Numbered from the stretch's first letter, positions 44,301 to 56,207 are shown. The stretch: DNA of 64,000 bases from Naematelia aurantialba (GCA_021527695.1 JAKFAO010000012.1:990622-1054621); one strand, 5' to 3'. Made by a program: numbers and translations. The notes: a model not told the origin generated them from the letters alone.

Positions 44301-44544
44301 GTACTGTGCAAACGAAGCTTCCAGCCGTGTCGCACAGAGCGCATACAGAAGTTGTCACCTCGAGTTCTGTTGTTCTTTGGCAGCAGCCAGGGGGGGGGTT
44401 GTACTGCTGACGTAAGCAAGTTATCTGTTAACATCCTTTGTGTCCGACCAACTCTCCTTCTCTGTTTCTACATGCTTGACTCGTGAGCCTACAGCCAAGG
44501 GAAGAGCCGGCCACTGTCCACTCTTGCCTACGATTGACAACGAC
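44301..44544. other. Divergent promoter of the glutaredoxin-like and Rad60-like genes
   Basis: Short region with a G run (GGGGGGGGG) at 44391-44399. Presumably a bidirectional promoter. Confidence 0.4.
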
Positions 44545-45750
44545 ATGTCTGAAGCAGTCCCAACAGATACTGTCCAGGTCGACTCGGATGAAGAGTTCTT
44601 CACCATCCAGACGCGGGTTTCAAGAAATCCTCATTGTGATTCACATATGAACCTAGTTTGGTGTTCCTGCCTGACCTCGTAGCTGCTATCGCTCCACGTT
44701 CTTCAGCTCCAAGGCGTCAGCGTAAACGTCTGGGCGAAGGCGGGCGTCTGAACGATTACGATGGGGATCGGGACAGGCAAGTGGAAGAGGAAGAGGAAGA
44801 GGATGAGGATGAAGACCGCGTAGAGTCTGGAGCGACCTCGCGGCAGGCAACTCGTCTCGGTGCCAAATTTCGACCTCTTCCTGCATGGGTCAGCGAGCCT
44901 CCCGGCGGTCTCAGGACGACGAAACGGTACAAGGGTGACAGCGAGGGACATAACGTCATGTGGGTTGCATGTGCTTTTCGATTTGCTGAGCATTTCAGAG
45001 GATTGGGCACTTCTGCCGACGAGGAAGATACAATCTGCGCCCGCAAGACCAGAGAGCGCATAACGTTGACTCCTCCTCCGCCTCTGCCAGAGGCCAAGAA
45101 ACTAGAGATTGCTAGGCTACGCGAGTCAGTCTTTCATCCAACCATGCCTACAACGCTCACCGGTCCTGAAGACAATTCTTTCCTTCTTCACAGGGGGACC
45201 GTACGAGATCATTATCGCCTCCACCGCGCTCTGTATCTCCAGCCCCACCCCCCATCTCGCTCAAGACCGTCCTCATCCATGTCAAGATGGTCGCGGATCC
45301 TGAGAAAATGGTGAAGGGTGCAAGCGCTGCGGCGATTCGGCAGTATGAGCGGCTCAGGACATTTACGATCGGTCTAGTGAGTCTCCTGGGGGCTCGACAG
45401 CGACTGATTTGCAGGACGATAAATTGGACATCGTTGTAGCTGCACTGGCGAAGCGAATACAAAAGCCTCCTCAGGATATTGCCCTCATTTTCCGCAATCA
45501 CAAGCTGTATACCGGTATGACTCCAGCGAAATTGCAGATTGATACTTCTGCCGACATGCGTGAGCGAACTGAGCCCACAAAGCTGACATCAGAGGGATAT
45601 GAAACGCATGTGTGGGAGAAGCTCAAGGAGGAACGCAGACAACGCGGAGATCGTGTGACGCGTCCTTGCACACGAGCTCAGCCTGATGATGGCGGCGTAC
45701 TCGAGCTTGACATCAAACCCGATATAGCTATGCTGCAACATGACCCCTGA
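44545..45750 (+). CDS. Rad60/Esc2/NIP45-like protein with C-terminal SUMO-like domain
   Basis: The N-terminal half is charged and disordered: MSEAVPTDTVQVDSDEEFFT (acidic, SUMO-interaction-like), RRQRKRLGEGGR, then VEEEEEEDEDEDR. A SUMO-like domain follows: ISLKTVLIHVKMVADPEKM, DKLDIVVAALAKRI, IALIFRNHKLYTGMTPAKLQ. The last segment is the strand-turn-TPxxLxI pattern of Rad60-SLD domains. Such proteins work in DNA repair and genome stability with the SUMO pathway. Introns lie at about 44639-44685, 45134-45195 and 45373-45414; one around 44955-44990 is optional since 36 nt keeps frame. About 330 residues. Moderately sure of the family, less of each exon edge. Confidence 0.65.
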
Positions 45751-46409
45751 AGTGGCCCCGTGCAGAGTCCATTGCAAGATCTAGCTCGCCTAGAGGACTT
45801 GTATAGGCGGCAAGTCACTAGTCTCCCAGGGACAAACACGTCAACTTTGTCAGATATTCCAGCACAAGTATCAAATGAAAGTTTAAATGGGCATACAGGG
45901 TCGGAGCCAACGGACACGTTGCTGCGATGAGCAAAGGAAGTCGACACGGACCCGACCCTATCACCGAGGGCGATGCAAGTAGGAAGTGCAAGACTGCCCC
46001 GATGGATTTGCCGCAAACTTGCGTGGCATATATGCCCCTCACAATAGGGTCGGCCGTCGCAGCACACTAGGCGAGCGGAGAGACACACACACTTGGGGGG
46101 CGTCAATCATTCAACAAACTAGGTCGCGGGCTCCGGGCACCCAGATACACAGGAGTGTTTGGGCTGATGTTCAGAGGTAACCGAAAGTTAGGGAGGTAAG
46201 GGGCTATGAGTTATAGTCACATTGTGAGAACACTCTGCCTCGCTACCTCTTACTGTACTCGATATTCCCTCGCCTCAAGTAATTTTTAGCCAACCACTAG
46301 CTGCTACAAGTGAAACTGCACCCATTTAAGAAGTCGCTCGCATCCCGAATTTAATGCAGTATGATGGAAGAGATTGTGAGGGCTTAGATCCCTAACAGTG
46401 CGCCAAATC
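45751..46409. other. Convergent intergenic region, nothing recognised
   Basis: 3' flanks of the Rad60-like and IMPase genes. No supported exon. Confidence 0.4.
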
Positions 46410-47962
46410 CTAAGGTTCAATGTCTTCAGTAGTATCGTAGAACTCTCTTGCCAGGCGACGTTGAGTTTCCAAGGTTGTTTCACCCTACGTAGATTATGAG
46501 GTACGTGCTGGACGAGGTACCTACATTCTCAGGCGCGATGGCGCGCACGAAGAGGTATTTGCGACCAGCTGAAGAGTCAGCTCCAGACGTCGAGCTCGTT
46601 AAGTTTTGCCACTAACTGAGCAACTGGACGTCCACTTTGCCCGAGAGCGAGGTATGTTTGCCCCCGAAGGCAACACCACCGGCCTCGGCGAGAATGCATA
46701 ATCCGGCCTGGCGCATCAGCCACCTTTACCTTACAGTCCCAGAGGTAACAACGACCCCAGAGATTGACACTCACACAAACATCCCAAGGCCAGCACTGAA
46801 TGATTAGCATCACTCTGACAATGGCGCTCAACTCACGCCAATCTCCCAGTGCCTGCCAACATCAACTTTTCCGTCTCACTCGAGCATGCTCTAAGGTGAG
46901 AAAGCACCCACATGTCTTGGCCTCCACTTGCAACTAGGCATAGATTAATGGAAGCACATCCAATGCTGCGTAGGGAGTGAACCATCTTGCCTCCTTGCTC
47001 AGGCTGCCCGGCGAGTTTGCGGAAGGTCTTGAGTCTCGAGCGAAGGACGTCTGCCGTCCGAGAGCCTCCGATGTCAACGTGGATTCTAGCAATCAGCTGA
47101 CGATATCATGAGAGAACTGGATTGTGTGCGTACAGCGCTTCATGAAGGGAAGCCAGAGGTCTGGGCTTCCCCGTGATTGGCAGGCGAGTTTTGCCGTTCA
47201 GATACGCCCCGTGCCCTTGGGCAGCCGAGTACTATCCGTCAGTTAATCTTACTTGGGAGTCCGCATTTCGTACGAGTATGTCAAGGAAGGGGTTGTAGAC
47301 CACACCAACGACGGGAGTACCGCCGACTGCCAACCCAATGGAGGTTGCCACCATCGGGTAGCCATGGATCTGCAAGCATATGGGTAAGCTTTGGAAGATA
47401 TCCATGCTAAGCTACTCACGAAGTTGGTAGTCCCATCAATAGGACTACGTTCAGCGTGTCTTGTCAACATTCGCTTGAATCCACGCAGTTGAGGCTCACT
47501 CAACTGGAGGAGTTACAGTTAGGAGTTGGCTCGTCTGGGCTTCTTAACACTTACCGATCCAGGTTGGGGCATCGGGGATGTTTTGCCCAACATATGTCTC
47601 TTCACCGATACTTCTCTCAGTGGCCGTGCAATACCGAAGACTCACAAGCTGTGATCGGGATACGCCTCTGCAATCCGACGGAAAATGAACGCCTCCACAG
47701 TCTTGTCAACCTCTGTGACAAGCTGAACGAGCCACCTTCAGCTGTGACTTTCCCTGTCCCTTCCATAGACGCACGTCGATGCTGTTGCTTTTGGTGTACT
47801 CGCTGGTTGCAGTTGAAGCAAAGCGTTTGGTCTGACCTACACGAATCATGTCCCCAGCCTGGAGCATCAGCCCGTGTACTGCACCATGAAACGAACTTCA
47901 AGGCCAAGCTTGATAGCAAAAGCTAGAATCTCTTGGACGTCCAGAGTCTTCTGTGAGAACAT
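46410..47962 (-). CDS. Inositol monophosphatase family protein, many exons including a 4-nt micro-exon
   Basis: Mg2+-dependent, Li+-sensitive phosphatase family (IMPase; QutG-like relatives exist). Spliced order: LDVQEILAFAIKLGLE, SNSIDLVTEVDKTVE, PDHSFIGEETYVG (metal site GEE), WIVDPIDGTTNF, IHGYPMVATSIGLAVGG, GHGAYLNGKTRLP, HWEIGCWPWDVCAG (WDxxAG), LCILAEAGGVAFGG, and GRKYLFVRAIAPEN with EFYDTTEDIEP at the end. About 320 residues, normal length. Roughly twelve exons. The metal motif DPIDGTT is only restored if the 4 bases at 47500-47503 are an exon between two introns. Divergent from the Zn2Cys6 gene at 48556. Likely substrate inositol-1-phosphate or another sugar phosphate. Confidence 0.85.
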
Positions 47963-48555
47963 GTTAGTTACTGTGTAGGTTACAGAATGAGCTGCATCGT
48001 TGCACTCCCCGTGGCAGACGACTTGAAACTCACAGCTCAGCTGCACAGACTGGAATACGAGTATGTCCGCCGTTTTGCCGCCACGTCCCTGAGCGGCCGC
48101 TACTAGCCTCCCGACTCCACTCGAGCAGTGAGTTGTTGTCGTCAGACAGACTCATTCTAGTTTGTCCGGCACGGGCTTGGCGAGCGACTTCTAGCTGTAG
48201 TGTCCTCCCTGTTTCTGGTTCGGGTAGCTCAATTATGCGGTGGCCAAGTAGTTGTATGGTGGGCCAATATTCTTAGGATGAAAAGCTGCCTCATGCACGT
48301 TGCTTCGGCAGTAACCAATGGGTGCTAGCGATGATGCCCCCGCATCCCCCTGCTCAAAACCCATCTCGCATGGTTTGACACTGCATGCTGTACTCGACCA
48401 TGACTTGACCAATAATGCCCATGTCCGCTTCCAACAGTACAGCTGTGGTTTCTCGACCCCACTGCTATCTCAACCAATTAACACGAGCGCTGCAAACGAA
48501 CAGTTCCACGACGTGCTTTACGACTGGACGAGATGCTACAGCTTCCTCAAAGAGT
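47963..48555. other. Divergent promoter of the IMPase and Zn2Cys6 regulator genes
   Basis: 593 bp shared by two divergent genes. Several CGG/CCG triplets lie near 48068-48115 but no regular inverted pair. A NotI-like GCGGCCGC occurs at 48094-48101. Confidence 0.45.
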
Positions 48556-50407
48556 ATGAGCCAGCAGTCGTGCGATCAGTGCCATGCGCGTCGTAAAAGG
48601 GTCAGTTCTGGCGGTTTTGCAGAAAAATGGTCTTGATTCTGTCACGTCTAGTCGCTCATGTTAGTAGTGTGATCGCGCCTGGCCTTGTGCGCTCTGCATC
48701 AAATCAGAACTGCGATGCACCTACGCCAAGCGACTAAAAAAACGCGGTCCGAAGGGCAAAGTCATAGAAAGGCTTAGACATGAACAAGCAGAAGTGGAAG
48801 AGGTGGGCGCGGAAGAGGAGCTGGCATTAGCCAGGGAGGTATATGCTGTGAGAATGCCCTCACACCTCGAGCTGTCACTTATAGAAGCTGACTGCCATTG
48901 AAGACTCGGGTTGTGTCATACTCTTCGCCTTCCCGCGACCCTGGAGTGATCAATATGTCCAGCCCGGCAGATCTGGATATCTCTTCTCTGAAAACATCGA
49001 CATCCTCCACCCTCAACCTCGATCTCAGCGCATTATTGCTCCCATTGCCGTCACACTTGCCCCCAAGTTTCGCTGCATATGACAGCACCTTTTTGGGTGG
49101 CCTTTCCGTGGGGAACATCAATGCGCTCGTCGCAAAGTACTTTGATCATATTCACCCCTGCTATCCCCTGGTCGACCGAGAATGGTTTCTCGATCGGCTG
49201 CATTCGGGCGAGCCCTTCCTTGACAGTGACAGCGTGTTTGCTACCATGGTTCTCTCCATTTGCGCCTTGACGATGGCGTTTATTTCGAACGTGCTTTGCT
49301 TGGACAAGAGCGCCGTCTTCAAAGCTAGGCGCGACGCGATCACCTCACAGATCATTCTTCGGCATTACATGCAACCACTGGGAGACGCCACTACGCTCGA
49401 ACAGGTCATCACTACATTCCTTCTGGGTCTCTACTTTTCAATCGTATTTGGCGATCGGGCAGGCCACTTCCGCATTGCGGAAGCTGCACATTTGGCAAAA
49501 TCGCTGGGCTTGCATCGCCGGAGCACTTACACAGGTATGGGCACGGATGAGCGAAGGCGGAGTCTGGCGGTCTTTTCTTGTGTTGTGCCGTCAAACAGGT
49601 TAGTCGCGGACACTCACCCAAAATGCACTCTCTGTGGCAGTGTGCTGATACAGGTAGAGCCTGCGAGCTCCGACTGGGGCTGAGTGAGATTATCCACATC
49701 GGACGAGACTCTTTGCTCGTCGAACTCGGCGACCCAGTCGATCTCGTCGATGCTCCCTGCACACTGTTTGGTTTGAACGAGCGGACAGATGGGGTTCATC
49801 ATCTCGCAAGGATGGTAGCATTGTACGACATTGTGTCACCAAACTTTTCGCGATGTGCGCGAGATCAATGCGACCTCGAAACTTGCCGTCTAGATCCATT
49901 CGTGATAATCAAGTACGCAAACAAGCTGGAGGAAGCGGCGTCGACCATGCCCATATCCATGTTTCGAGCGATGCAGCCCCTTCTCTGCGGGTTGCAGGAA
50001 ATGCGCTGGATCGAATTCTTCATTGCCCATCGATGGCTCGCGGCGCACACATGGCATATTGCTATGCGACACAGCATTGACATGGCCAAGCTGGAAGGTG
50101 GACGGTATCAGCAATGGCCACTGAACATCGTCAGCGACGCTGCTCAGATTATCACTGCAGCGAACACGCAGTCCATGCACGTGCTAGGGACCGGTTTGGT
50201 AAGTTGTCAAGACTGTATCGCGATTTATTGCTTATAAATCCTCCACAGGTCCACCGACTGTCCTACATCAGCGCATGCGGCGTCACCTATCTTCAAACCA
50301 ATCCGGCCGACATGCACACAGTTTCACGCGCGAGCGCAGATCTGCAAATCATCTCCGATGCTGTCAGAGACTGGGACTCAAAGTGCTGGACGCGATGCCT
50401 GTTTTAG
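48556..50407 (+). CDS. Zn2Cys6 transcription factor (Fungal_trans type)
   Basis: Binuclear cluster at the very N-terminus, MSQQSCDQCHARRKR + CDRAWPCALCIKSELRC across an intron: C-x2-C-x6-C-x5-C-x2-C-x6-C. Basic linker KRLKKRGPKGK, then a Glu-rich coiled-coil-like helix. The regulatory domain contains INALVAKYFDHIHPCYPLVD, then FLDRLHSGEPFLDSD and GDRAGHFRIAEAAHLAKSLG, with the ERRRSLAVF-like motif of the xylanolytic-activator group. Introns near 48601-48667, 48841-48905, 49602-49665 and 50201-50249. About 555 residues. It shares a promoter with the IMPase gene and faces the sugar-type transporter, so it may be a pathway-specific regulator of this block. Confidence 0.85.
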
Positions 50408-50707
50408 AGCACCATTCATCTGGAAGAAGATAGGCAGGATAGTGTGCAGTCCTGGCGTTGTGTAGTAGGCATCCGGAACAGCGCTCTGGCGTCGTCGTCG
50501 CAGGACGGGACGCATTGTGTACATGGGGACGACAAGCGTTTCACCACTGCAGTCAAACAGTCATTTTGTATCAGCCAAATCGGATCACCGATTCAAACAT
50601 TCGAAACCTGCATTCGGATGTCGGCATTATCCAGGACCATGAATCTAAGGAAGGGATGAGCTACTAAAGTGGCGACCCATTTGCGGTAGCCAAGGTTGAC
50701 AGAGAAC
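50408..50707. other. Convergent intergenic region
   Basis: 300 bp between the 3' ends of the Zn2Cys6 gene and the transporter gene. Nothing recognised. Confidence 0.4.
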
Positions 50708-52725
50708 TTAGTGCTTCTTGGCACCAGTCCTTTCGACCTCGGTGACGTAGGTCCTCATCTTGCGCGGCAGTACTTTAGCTTCGAACATCTCGTCCAGTTC
50801 AGCAAAGCTGCGGCCTCGGACCTGGGGAACGTGTCAGCATCTCCAGTTCGAATCATGACGGATCGTTTGCCTCACTTCGGGCAGAGTAAAGAAGTTGACG
50901 ACAAGTCCAATACCTCCCGTGCAGGCAAACAAGTACAGCGTCTTGACCCCCCAGTTGCGCGCGCCAGTGCCTGTGGAGGCAAGCATGAGCGGCACCTGAG
51001 TGAACTATCAGCGACCAGCCGATCGCCAAAACACTCCAACACACTGTGTAACCGAACATGATGCTGAAGCACTGAGACCCATTGATGACGACACCCGCTG
51101 TGCGGGCGCGTAATCTAGGCGTGGATATCTCTGTGGTGAGACCCCAGCCAACTCCCGCCAAGCAACCGGCGTAGAACACGACCCAAACACAGATGACGCC
51201 AAGGGTAGCCTTCAAAACGACATCGGTCCGCTTGACGACGCCGAGAGTGCCCAAGATCAAATTGCAGACAAAGCAGCCGGTGCCGCCCGTAAGGATAAGG
51301 ACGCGGCGTCCAAATCGCTCCGTCAAGTAGAAGGATACAATCACCATGAATGCCAGTAGTCCACTTCCCTGCATCAGCCGAAGTCATAATGCGCCGTAGC
51401 TTCTCACTATACGATGCACGTGGCTTGGAATGGCTGCTTGATACCAGCCTGTTGCAAGAAGTCTACAGACATGAGCGACACTCGACATATGTGATAGGCT
51501 TTTCCAATTTACAGGTAGCATAGGAGAAGACGACCGATGCACCGGACCACTGGAGCATGATGACCCCGAAGAAGCTCGCAAGCGTCCGCCGCAAATTCGG
51601 TCCTTTGAATATCTCCTTGAAGGTTGACTCCTTTTGACTGCGCAGAGCTGCCCGCTCCTTCTCGAGCTCAACCTGCATGACTCGATACTCGTGTTCAACG
51701 TCGTAGCCTTCGACTCCCCGGTTGATCTTGCCCAAGGTAACCATGGCCAGGCTATCAAGGCCCTTGCGAGCATAATACCAAGGTGACTCTTGGACCCACG
51801 GGAGACACAATAACCAGAGTCCGACCATGACCCACTCTGAATAGACCCCACGCCTCCAGCTGTACTTGTCGGTGACGTTGACAATTTGAAGCGCGATGGC
51901 TGAGCATAGTTGGCCCAAGGCAAGAAAGAGGCCGTAGCTGGTAGCGTTAGGAGAATACGTTCAGGAATGTGCGATGTACCAGCAGAGCAGCGCGCCGCGA
52001 GTTTGCACAGGCGCAACTTCCGAGATATACTACGATAGTCAGAACGTCGAGCAACGCAATAGATCGCACGTACAAGTAGAGACGTGGCCTGGCCCATGCC
52101 TGCTGCAAAGCCAGCAACGATCTTGGCACCGAGCCAACCACCGATTGTGGTAACAAATTGCTCCAGAAAGACACCCTAGGGATTTAGCCAGTCGATCAAA
52201 ATGAAACTATGCAGTATGTACCGCGATGATCAAGATGGTCGCTATGTAGAAAGACGTTCTCCGCCCGAATCTGTCAGCTATCAATGTGCTGACTTGCTGG
52301 CCGAACAGTTGAAAGGCACCGCTCTAATATACAGGTCAGTGGCAGGGCAGAACGATGCACAAATGAAACCAGTGGCTCACAGTACCGCTCCAGGCGGACA
52401 CATACTCCGCATCAAGTGCCTTCGTTCCGGTGGACTGGACGATGGAGCCGAACTGTTCGATGAAACCGGCGTTGCTCACAATGCTGCCGGTCACAGTGCC
52501 TTGATAGCCTTCCATCAGGACGCAGACACCACCGAAAAAGCAGAGCATCGTTGCGCGCCAAAAGGTTGTTGTGGCCTGCCACTTCGTGAGGCCGGCAAAG
52601 GCGCTCGCTATTCCGCTGTCTTCGGGCAGGAGCTCTGTATCCTTGTCATCCATCATCTCGCCAGCCTCCATGGCACCACCATCGACAATGGCAGGCTCAA
52701 GTGGCAATGTGTTGATGGGTGTCAT
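50708..52725 (-). CDS. MFS sugar-type transporter
   Basis: Major facilitator of the sugar-porter family, about 540 residues with about 12 hydrophobic segments. The N-terminal cytosolic part is acidic (MEAGEMMDDKDTELLPEDSG). MLCFFGGVCVLMEGYQGTVT is TM1 with GYQGT. DRFGRRTSF is the loop-2 GRR motif, PWVQESPWYYARKG matches the PESPRW motif after TM6, and ERFGRRVLILTGG is the second GRR loop. The end reads RGRSFAELDEMFEAKVLPRK, typical of the family. Several introns. Homologues carry hexoses, maltose, inositol or quinate. Divergent from the GDPD gene by 515 bp, hence possibly co-regulated. Ligand not determinable. Confidence 0.85.
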
Positions 52726-52794
52726 CGCGAGCAGGAGATTTGATCAGAACCCAACGGACGTTGTAGAGACTGCCTGCTCCTTGGGTGTGCTTGC

Positions 52795-52802
52795 TATATA
52801 GC
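52795..52802 (-). promoter_or_regulatory. TATA-like box for the transporter
   Basis: CTATATAG about 70 bp upstream of the ATG at 52725. Confidence 0.35.
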
Positions 52803-52987
52803 CAGTCTCGAAAGTCTGCACGTGAACAAGCATTGCACGTTGGTAGACGGTGAAAGCGATCAAGTTAGGCCAGCTCGTCAGCAAGGCGGTCCATTCGCGC
52901 TGTTTCTTGTCCTACATCCAGCGAGGCCTCGAGACATTCGCAGCAGGACATAGAGGGATTCGTCTAATCGGAACAAACGCGGTTTCC

Positions 52988-53002
52988 CGGAAATATGATC
53001 CG
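52988..53002. promoter_or_regulatory. CGG-N9-CCG inverted triplet in the shared promoter
   Basis: CGG at 52988-52990 and CCG at 53000-53002 separated by nine bases. Zn2Cys6 proteins bind such paired triplets. Found in the divergent promoter of the transporter and GDPD genes. A chance match is possible. Confidence 0.3.
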
Positions 53003-53240
53003 AGAAACGTGCGCTACAGACCTTTTGCCGTCTCACAATCGACAGCGGGACAATGGCGGTACAGACGGGGCAATGCCTTCGTCTGTACCAGGCGCCTGGA
53101 GAAGGCAGGAGATGTAACACGAGCAGCCCGTGGACCATCAAATGCGGCCTTAGCAGGTACAAGCAAGTACTCTCCTCGATCTCCTCTGTTTCAGCCAGCA
53201 ACCTATTGAGCTTGCTCATCCGTTTCCACAACAAGCATCA

Positions 53241-54467
53241 ATGTCACCCCTACATGTCGGTCCCTACCCAAACTACGACGTCCGAAAGATCTTGGATGCT
53301 TGGAAGTATCCGAAGGGAGATCTCGTGAGCCTCTGCGCCCATCGCGGAGCTTCCCACGATGGCGGTACCGAAAACAGCTATTCGTCCGTTGAAAGGGCCG
53401 CCAAAGCAGGATGGGAGTCGATCGAGATCGATTTGCGCCTAACTAAGGACGGTAAAGTGGTTGTGTTTCACGATGAGGGCCTTGGCCGCTTGACAGATGT
53501 TCCAACGCCATCCAACCAGGAGCCTTACAACCCGTTCACGGGCAAGGGCTTCAACCCACTTGTCAAAGACGTGTACTGGGCGGGCGAAATGGAGCATCTC
53601 TCACTTCGAAACGGCTACGGTTGGGTCACGTCAGTGGAATGAAGCACTCGAGTCTTTGGCGATGCTAACGTTTTCCTTAGCTCTGAGCACCCCATCCTCC
53701 TGGAAGAGCTGTTGGTCATGCTGACTCGATTGGTCACCCACCGAATGCTGAATATCACTTAGGCTTACCTTTATCCGGGACCACCACATCAACATGTTGG
53801 TGCAGTTTGACCTCAAGGAGCTTGCAGTTGTGGGACCCTCTTTTGACATCATCTGGGATTTTGCCAACGCAGATGGCGTACCAGCTTCGGGTATGCGAGT
53901 CTTTCATGCTGGCGACAACTTCTGCTAACGAGATAGAGTGGTGCGTCTTCAAGCTGCGTACGGAATGGTTCCCGACACCGGAGGTCTGGGAAAATCAAAG
54001 CTATGTGCAGGGAGCAATAGCTGCCGGTAGACGATTGCCGCCAATCACCCCGCTGTATGAGGTGGACAAGGGCCAGAGTACGCTTCGAGTACAGTGCCCA
54101 ACTGGGTTTTTGGGCTCATTCATCTACAGCAACAGAGACCATGGCGGCATGGGCGGAGAGGGACTACTTCATCGCGTACGAGATCGCCCTCAAGCATGTG
54201 AATGGGACTTTCCAAGAAGCCGTCGACTTTGTAAAGTCCGACCGCAGCAAGTGTAAAGGCCACGGCGGTTGGTTCATCGGCAGCGACTTGCCCCGGGGCT
54301 ACTATGAGGGTGTCACTACGAGGTGGGGTTTCCCGGACATTCCTTATCACCTCTAGCGGAAGGTGTTTGGGTAGATCGCCGCTTATGACAGTTGGGACGA
54401 CACCAGCGTGCGCGCCGACATAGTGGCCGAAGGGCCGGAGGTCCCTTGCCAATTTCATGAATGGTAA
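53241..54467 (+). CDS. Glycerophosphodiester phosphodiesterase (GDPD)
   Basis: Hydrolyses glycerophosphodiesters to glycerol-3-phosphate plus an alcohol, or similar diesters. LVSLCAHRGASHDGGTENSY holds the catalytic HRG and E-N motif. WESIEIDLRLTKDGKVVVFH carries the metal Asp/Glu and the second catalytic His (FHDEGLGRLTDV). HPILLEELL is the PxLEE motif; LVQFDLKELA gives the late Lys. The last exons read WFIGSDLPRGYYEG then IAAYDSWDDTSVRADIVAEG, with stop TAA at 54465-54467. No signal peptide, so probably intracellular. About 345 residues. Introns near 53632-53679, 53720-53761, 53899-53935, 54127-54135 and 54312-54374; one donor is GTTGGT. Start ATG 53241. Confidence 0.85.
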
Positions 54468-55054
54468 CGATCCCCATGCAGAATCAAGCATGCGTTAATG
54501 CTCCTTAGGGTCGGTGCTCGCACGCCGGACGGGATGTTTGGTAGTGTCAGCGCGCTTCCAGACGAGCGCATTCGTCTTTCATGGGCCCTCAAGGTTGGCA
54601 ACAACTATCTCATCAGTGAGCATTGCCTTGCCCGATTGGTGTTGGGATTACTCATGTACCTCCGTAGCCGACACGCACACTGACGTGCATGGAGACCTGG
54701 ATAGGCTGGGGAAACGCAATCTACAGTGGATCATGCAGGACTCTAATTAATTCCATGCATTTTTGCAATTGTGACCACCCCCACAATTGTCTACGCCATC
54801 TAGTGAACTGGCAAGCAGTAAGGCATGGCCGATCGTTCCCCTAAAATGGTCTAGCGACAGCCGTGGGCTATTGGGCCTCATCACTTCAGTATCCTCACGG
54901 ACTGTGGGGCGGGACCGGACTGGTCTCACCGTCTTATCACCCGCCCTGCAAACTTCTGGATCGACATGGTATGCATACCAACAAGGAACGCTACAGGTGC
55001 GGCGTGCGGGGAACAGAGCATACTTGCGAAGAGGGATCCTCAGTACACTGCATA
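54468..55054. other. Convergent intergenic region, no gene recognised
   Basis: 587 bp after the GDPD stop and before the NmrA-like stop. Short open frames on both strands do not match any family. Confidence 0.4.
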
Positions 55055-56207
55055 TCATCCCACGAATCTGGCGTGATTCGTAACCTTGTGCCGTAGCAAG
55101 AAGGTCCGCAAATCCTCCAGGTCCGGGAAATCCTGCCTGAGTGCAGCAATGTCGATGTCCCAACCGTGCTCGTCATAAAACTGACCATCAATTCAGCTTA
55201 TTCCGAAGGGTTGACCCACCTGTGACATCTGTCGCAGGGGTTTGACGAACACCTTGAGGAACGGCACGAGTAGACTATAAGTCTCATTGATAGGCTGACC
55301 CCACGCCTGCATTGTTAGTTGCAGCAAACTCCCACAGACCTACGTCTCGATAGATGGCCTCGAGCTGTGGCATGGTGAACTCATCGCCCGCGAGCCTCAT
55401 CGCTCTTCCACCCCATTTCTCAGGATCCTCAAAAGCTTTTGCCGCGGCTCGTCCGATGTCTCTGCCAGATATCATCTGGTGCTTCCTCTCCGGATGGACA
55501 TAAAATGTTCTCCGAAGCAGCATGGTCCGAACAAGCTTGAACATAAAAGGTTGGGAGGGCAAAAGGTTGTCCATAAATTGCACAGGTCGGAGCATAGTAT
55601 AGCCCTTCGGGGGAAACAGTGTCTTGATGTACTCCTCGACCTTGACCTTGACGTCGAACCTATCTGATATCAGATATTGCCATGGAGAATCGTATAATCA
55701 AACCTCACAGGGTGCCTTCGGTACTCTTCAGATCCCCGCAATCCACCGACGACTATACAATGTGCTTGACGCCAAGTTCATGGGCGGCGTTTGCAATGGA
55801 TCTGCCTGAGAAGTGATACAGTCGGTGGATCATAGAAATTCATATCGCCTACCTTGACTCAACATCGCTTCATCGCTAACATACCCCTGCACACTGAAGA
55901 CGCCGAAGACATCTCCCTTCTTCAGTCCCATCAACGCGAATGTCTTCCCCGGGTCGTCCATCACATTCACCGGGACCTTGACCACGGTCACACCGGGCAG
56001 AGTCGCAAGGTGGGTTGCAGTAGGAGCAGAAGGGGTGCGAGAGAGTGCAAGGATGGTGTATTTTGGTCCCTGATGACCAGAGGTATCATTGTGCTGCGCA
56101 AGAGACTTATGGCGGGAGTAAGCTTTGAAGCATTTATGAAATACCTCGATGAGAGCCGTTCCTTGCACTCCGGTGGCACCGAACACCACAATGGTCTTGG
56201 TCTCCAT
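55055..56207 (-). CDS. NmrA-like family protein (HSCARG-like)
   Basis: Rossmann-fold NAD(P)-binding protein. METKTIVVFGATGVQGTALI has the GATGxQG signature of NmrA/HSCARG. The next exon reads KYTILALSRTPSAPTATHLA, then GVTVVKVPVNVMDDPG and KKGDVFGVFSVQGYVSDE, the family's usual order. C-terminal parts LRPVQFMDNLLPSQ and HQMISGRDIGRAAAKAFEDP, then FYDEHGWDIDIAALRQDFPD, match as well. An intron of about 76 nt lies after ALIE; others lie near 55815-55600 and 55300-55170. About 320 residues. It ends ARFVG. Different in sequence from the NmrA-like gene at 1492-2845. NmrA proteins may sense the NADP/NADPH ratio; role here unknown. Confidence 0.8.

Noticed and set aside
54372..54374. In-frame TAG near the end of the GDPD gene that looked like a premature stop.
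   Set aside because: An intron from the GTCACT donor after YYEG to the TAG acceptor (about 54312-54374) removes it and joins IAAYDSWDDTSVRAD in frame, a typical GDPD end.
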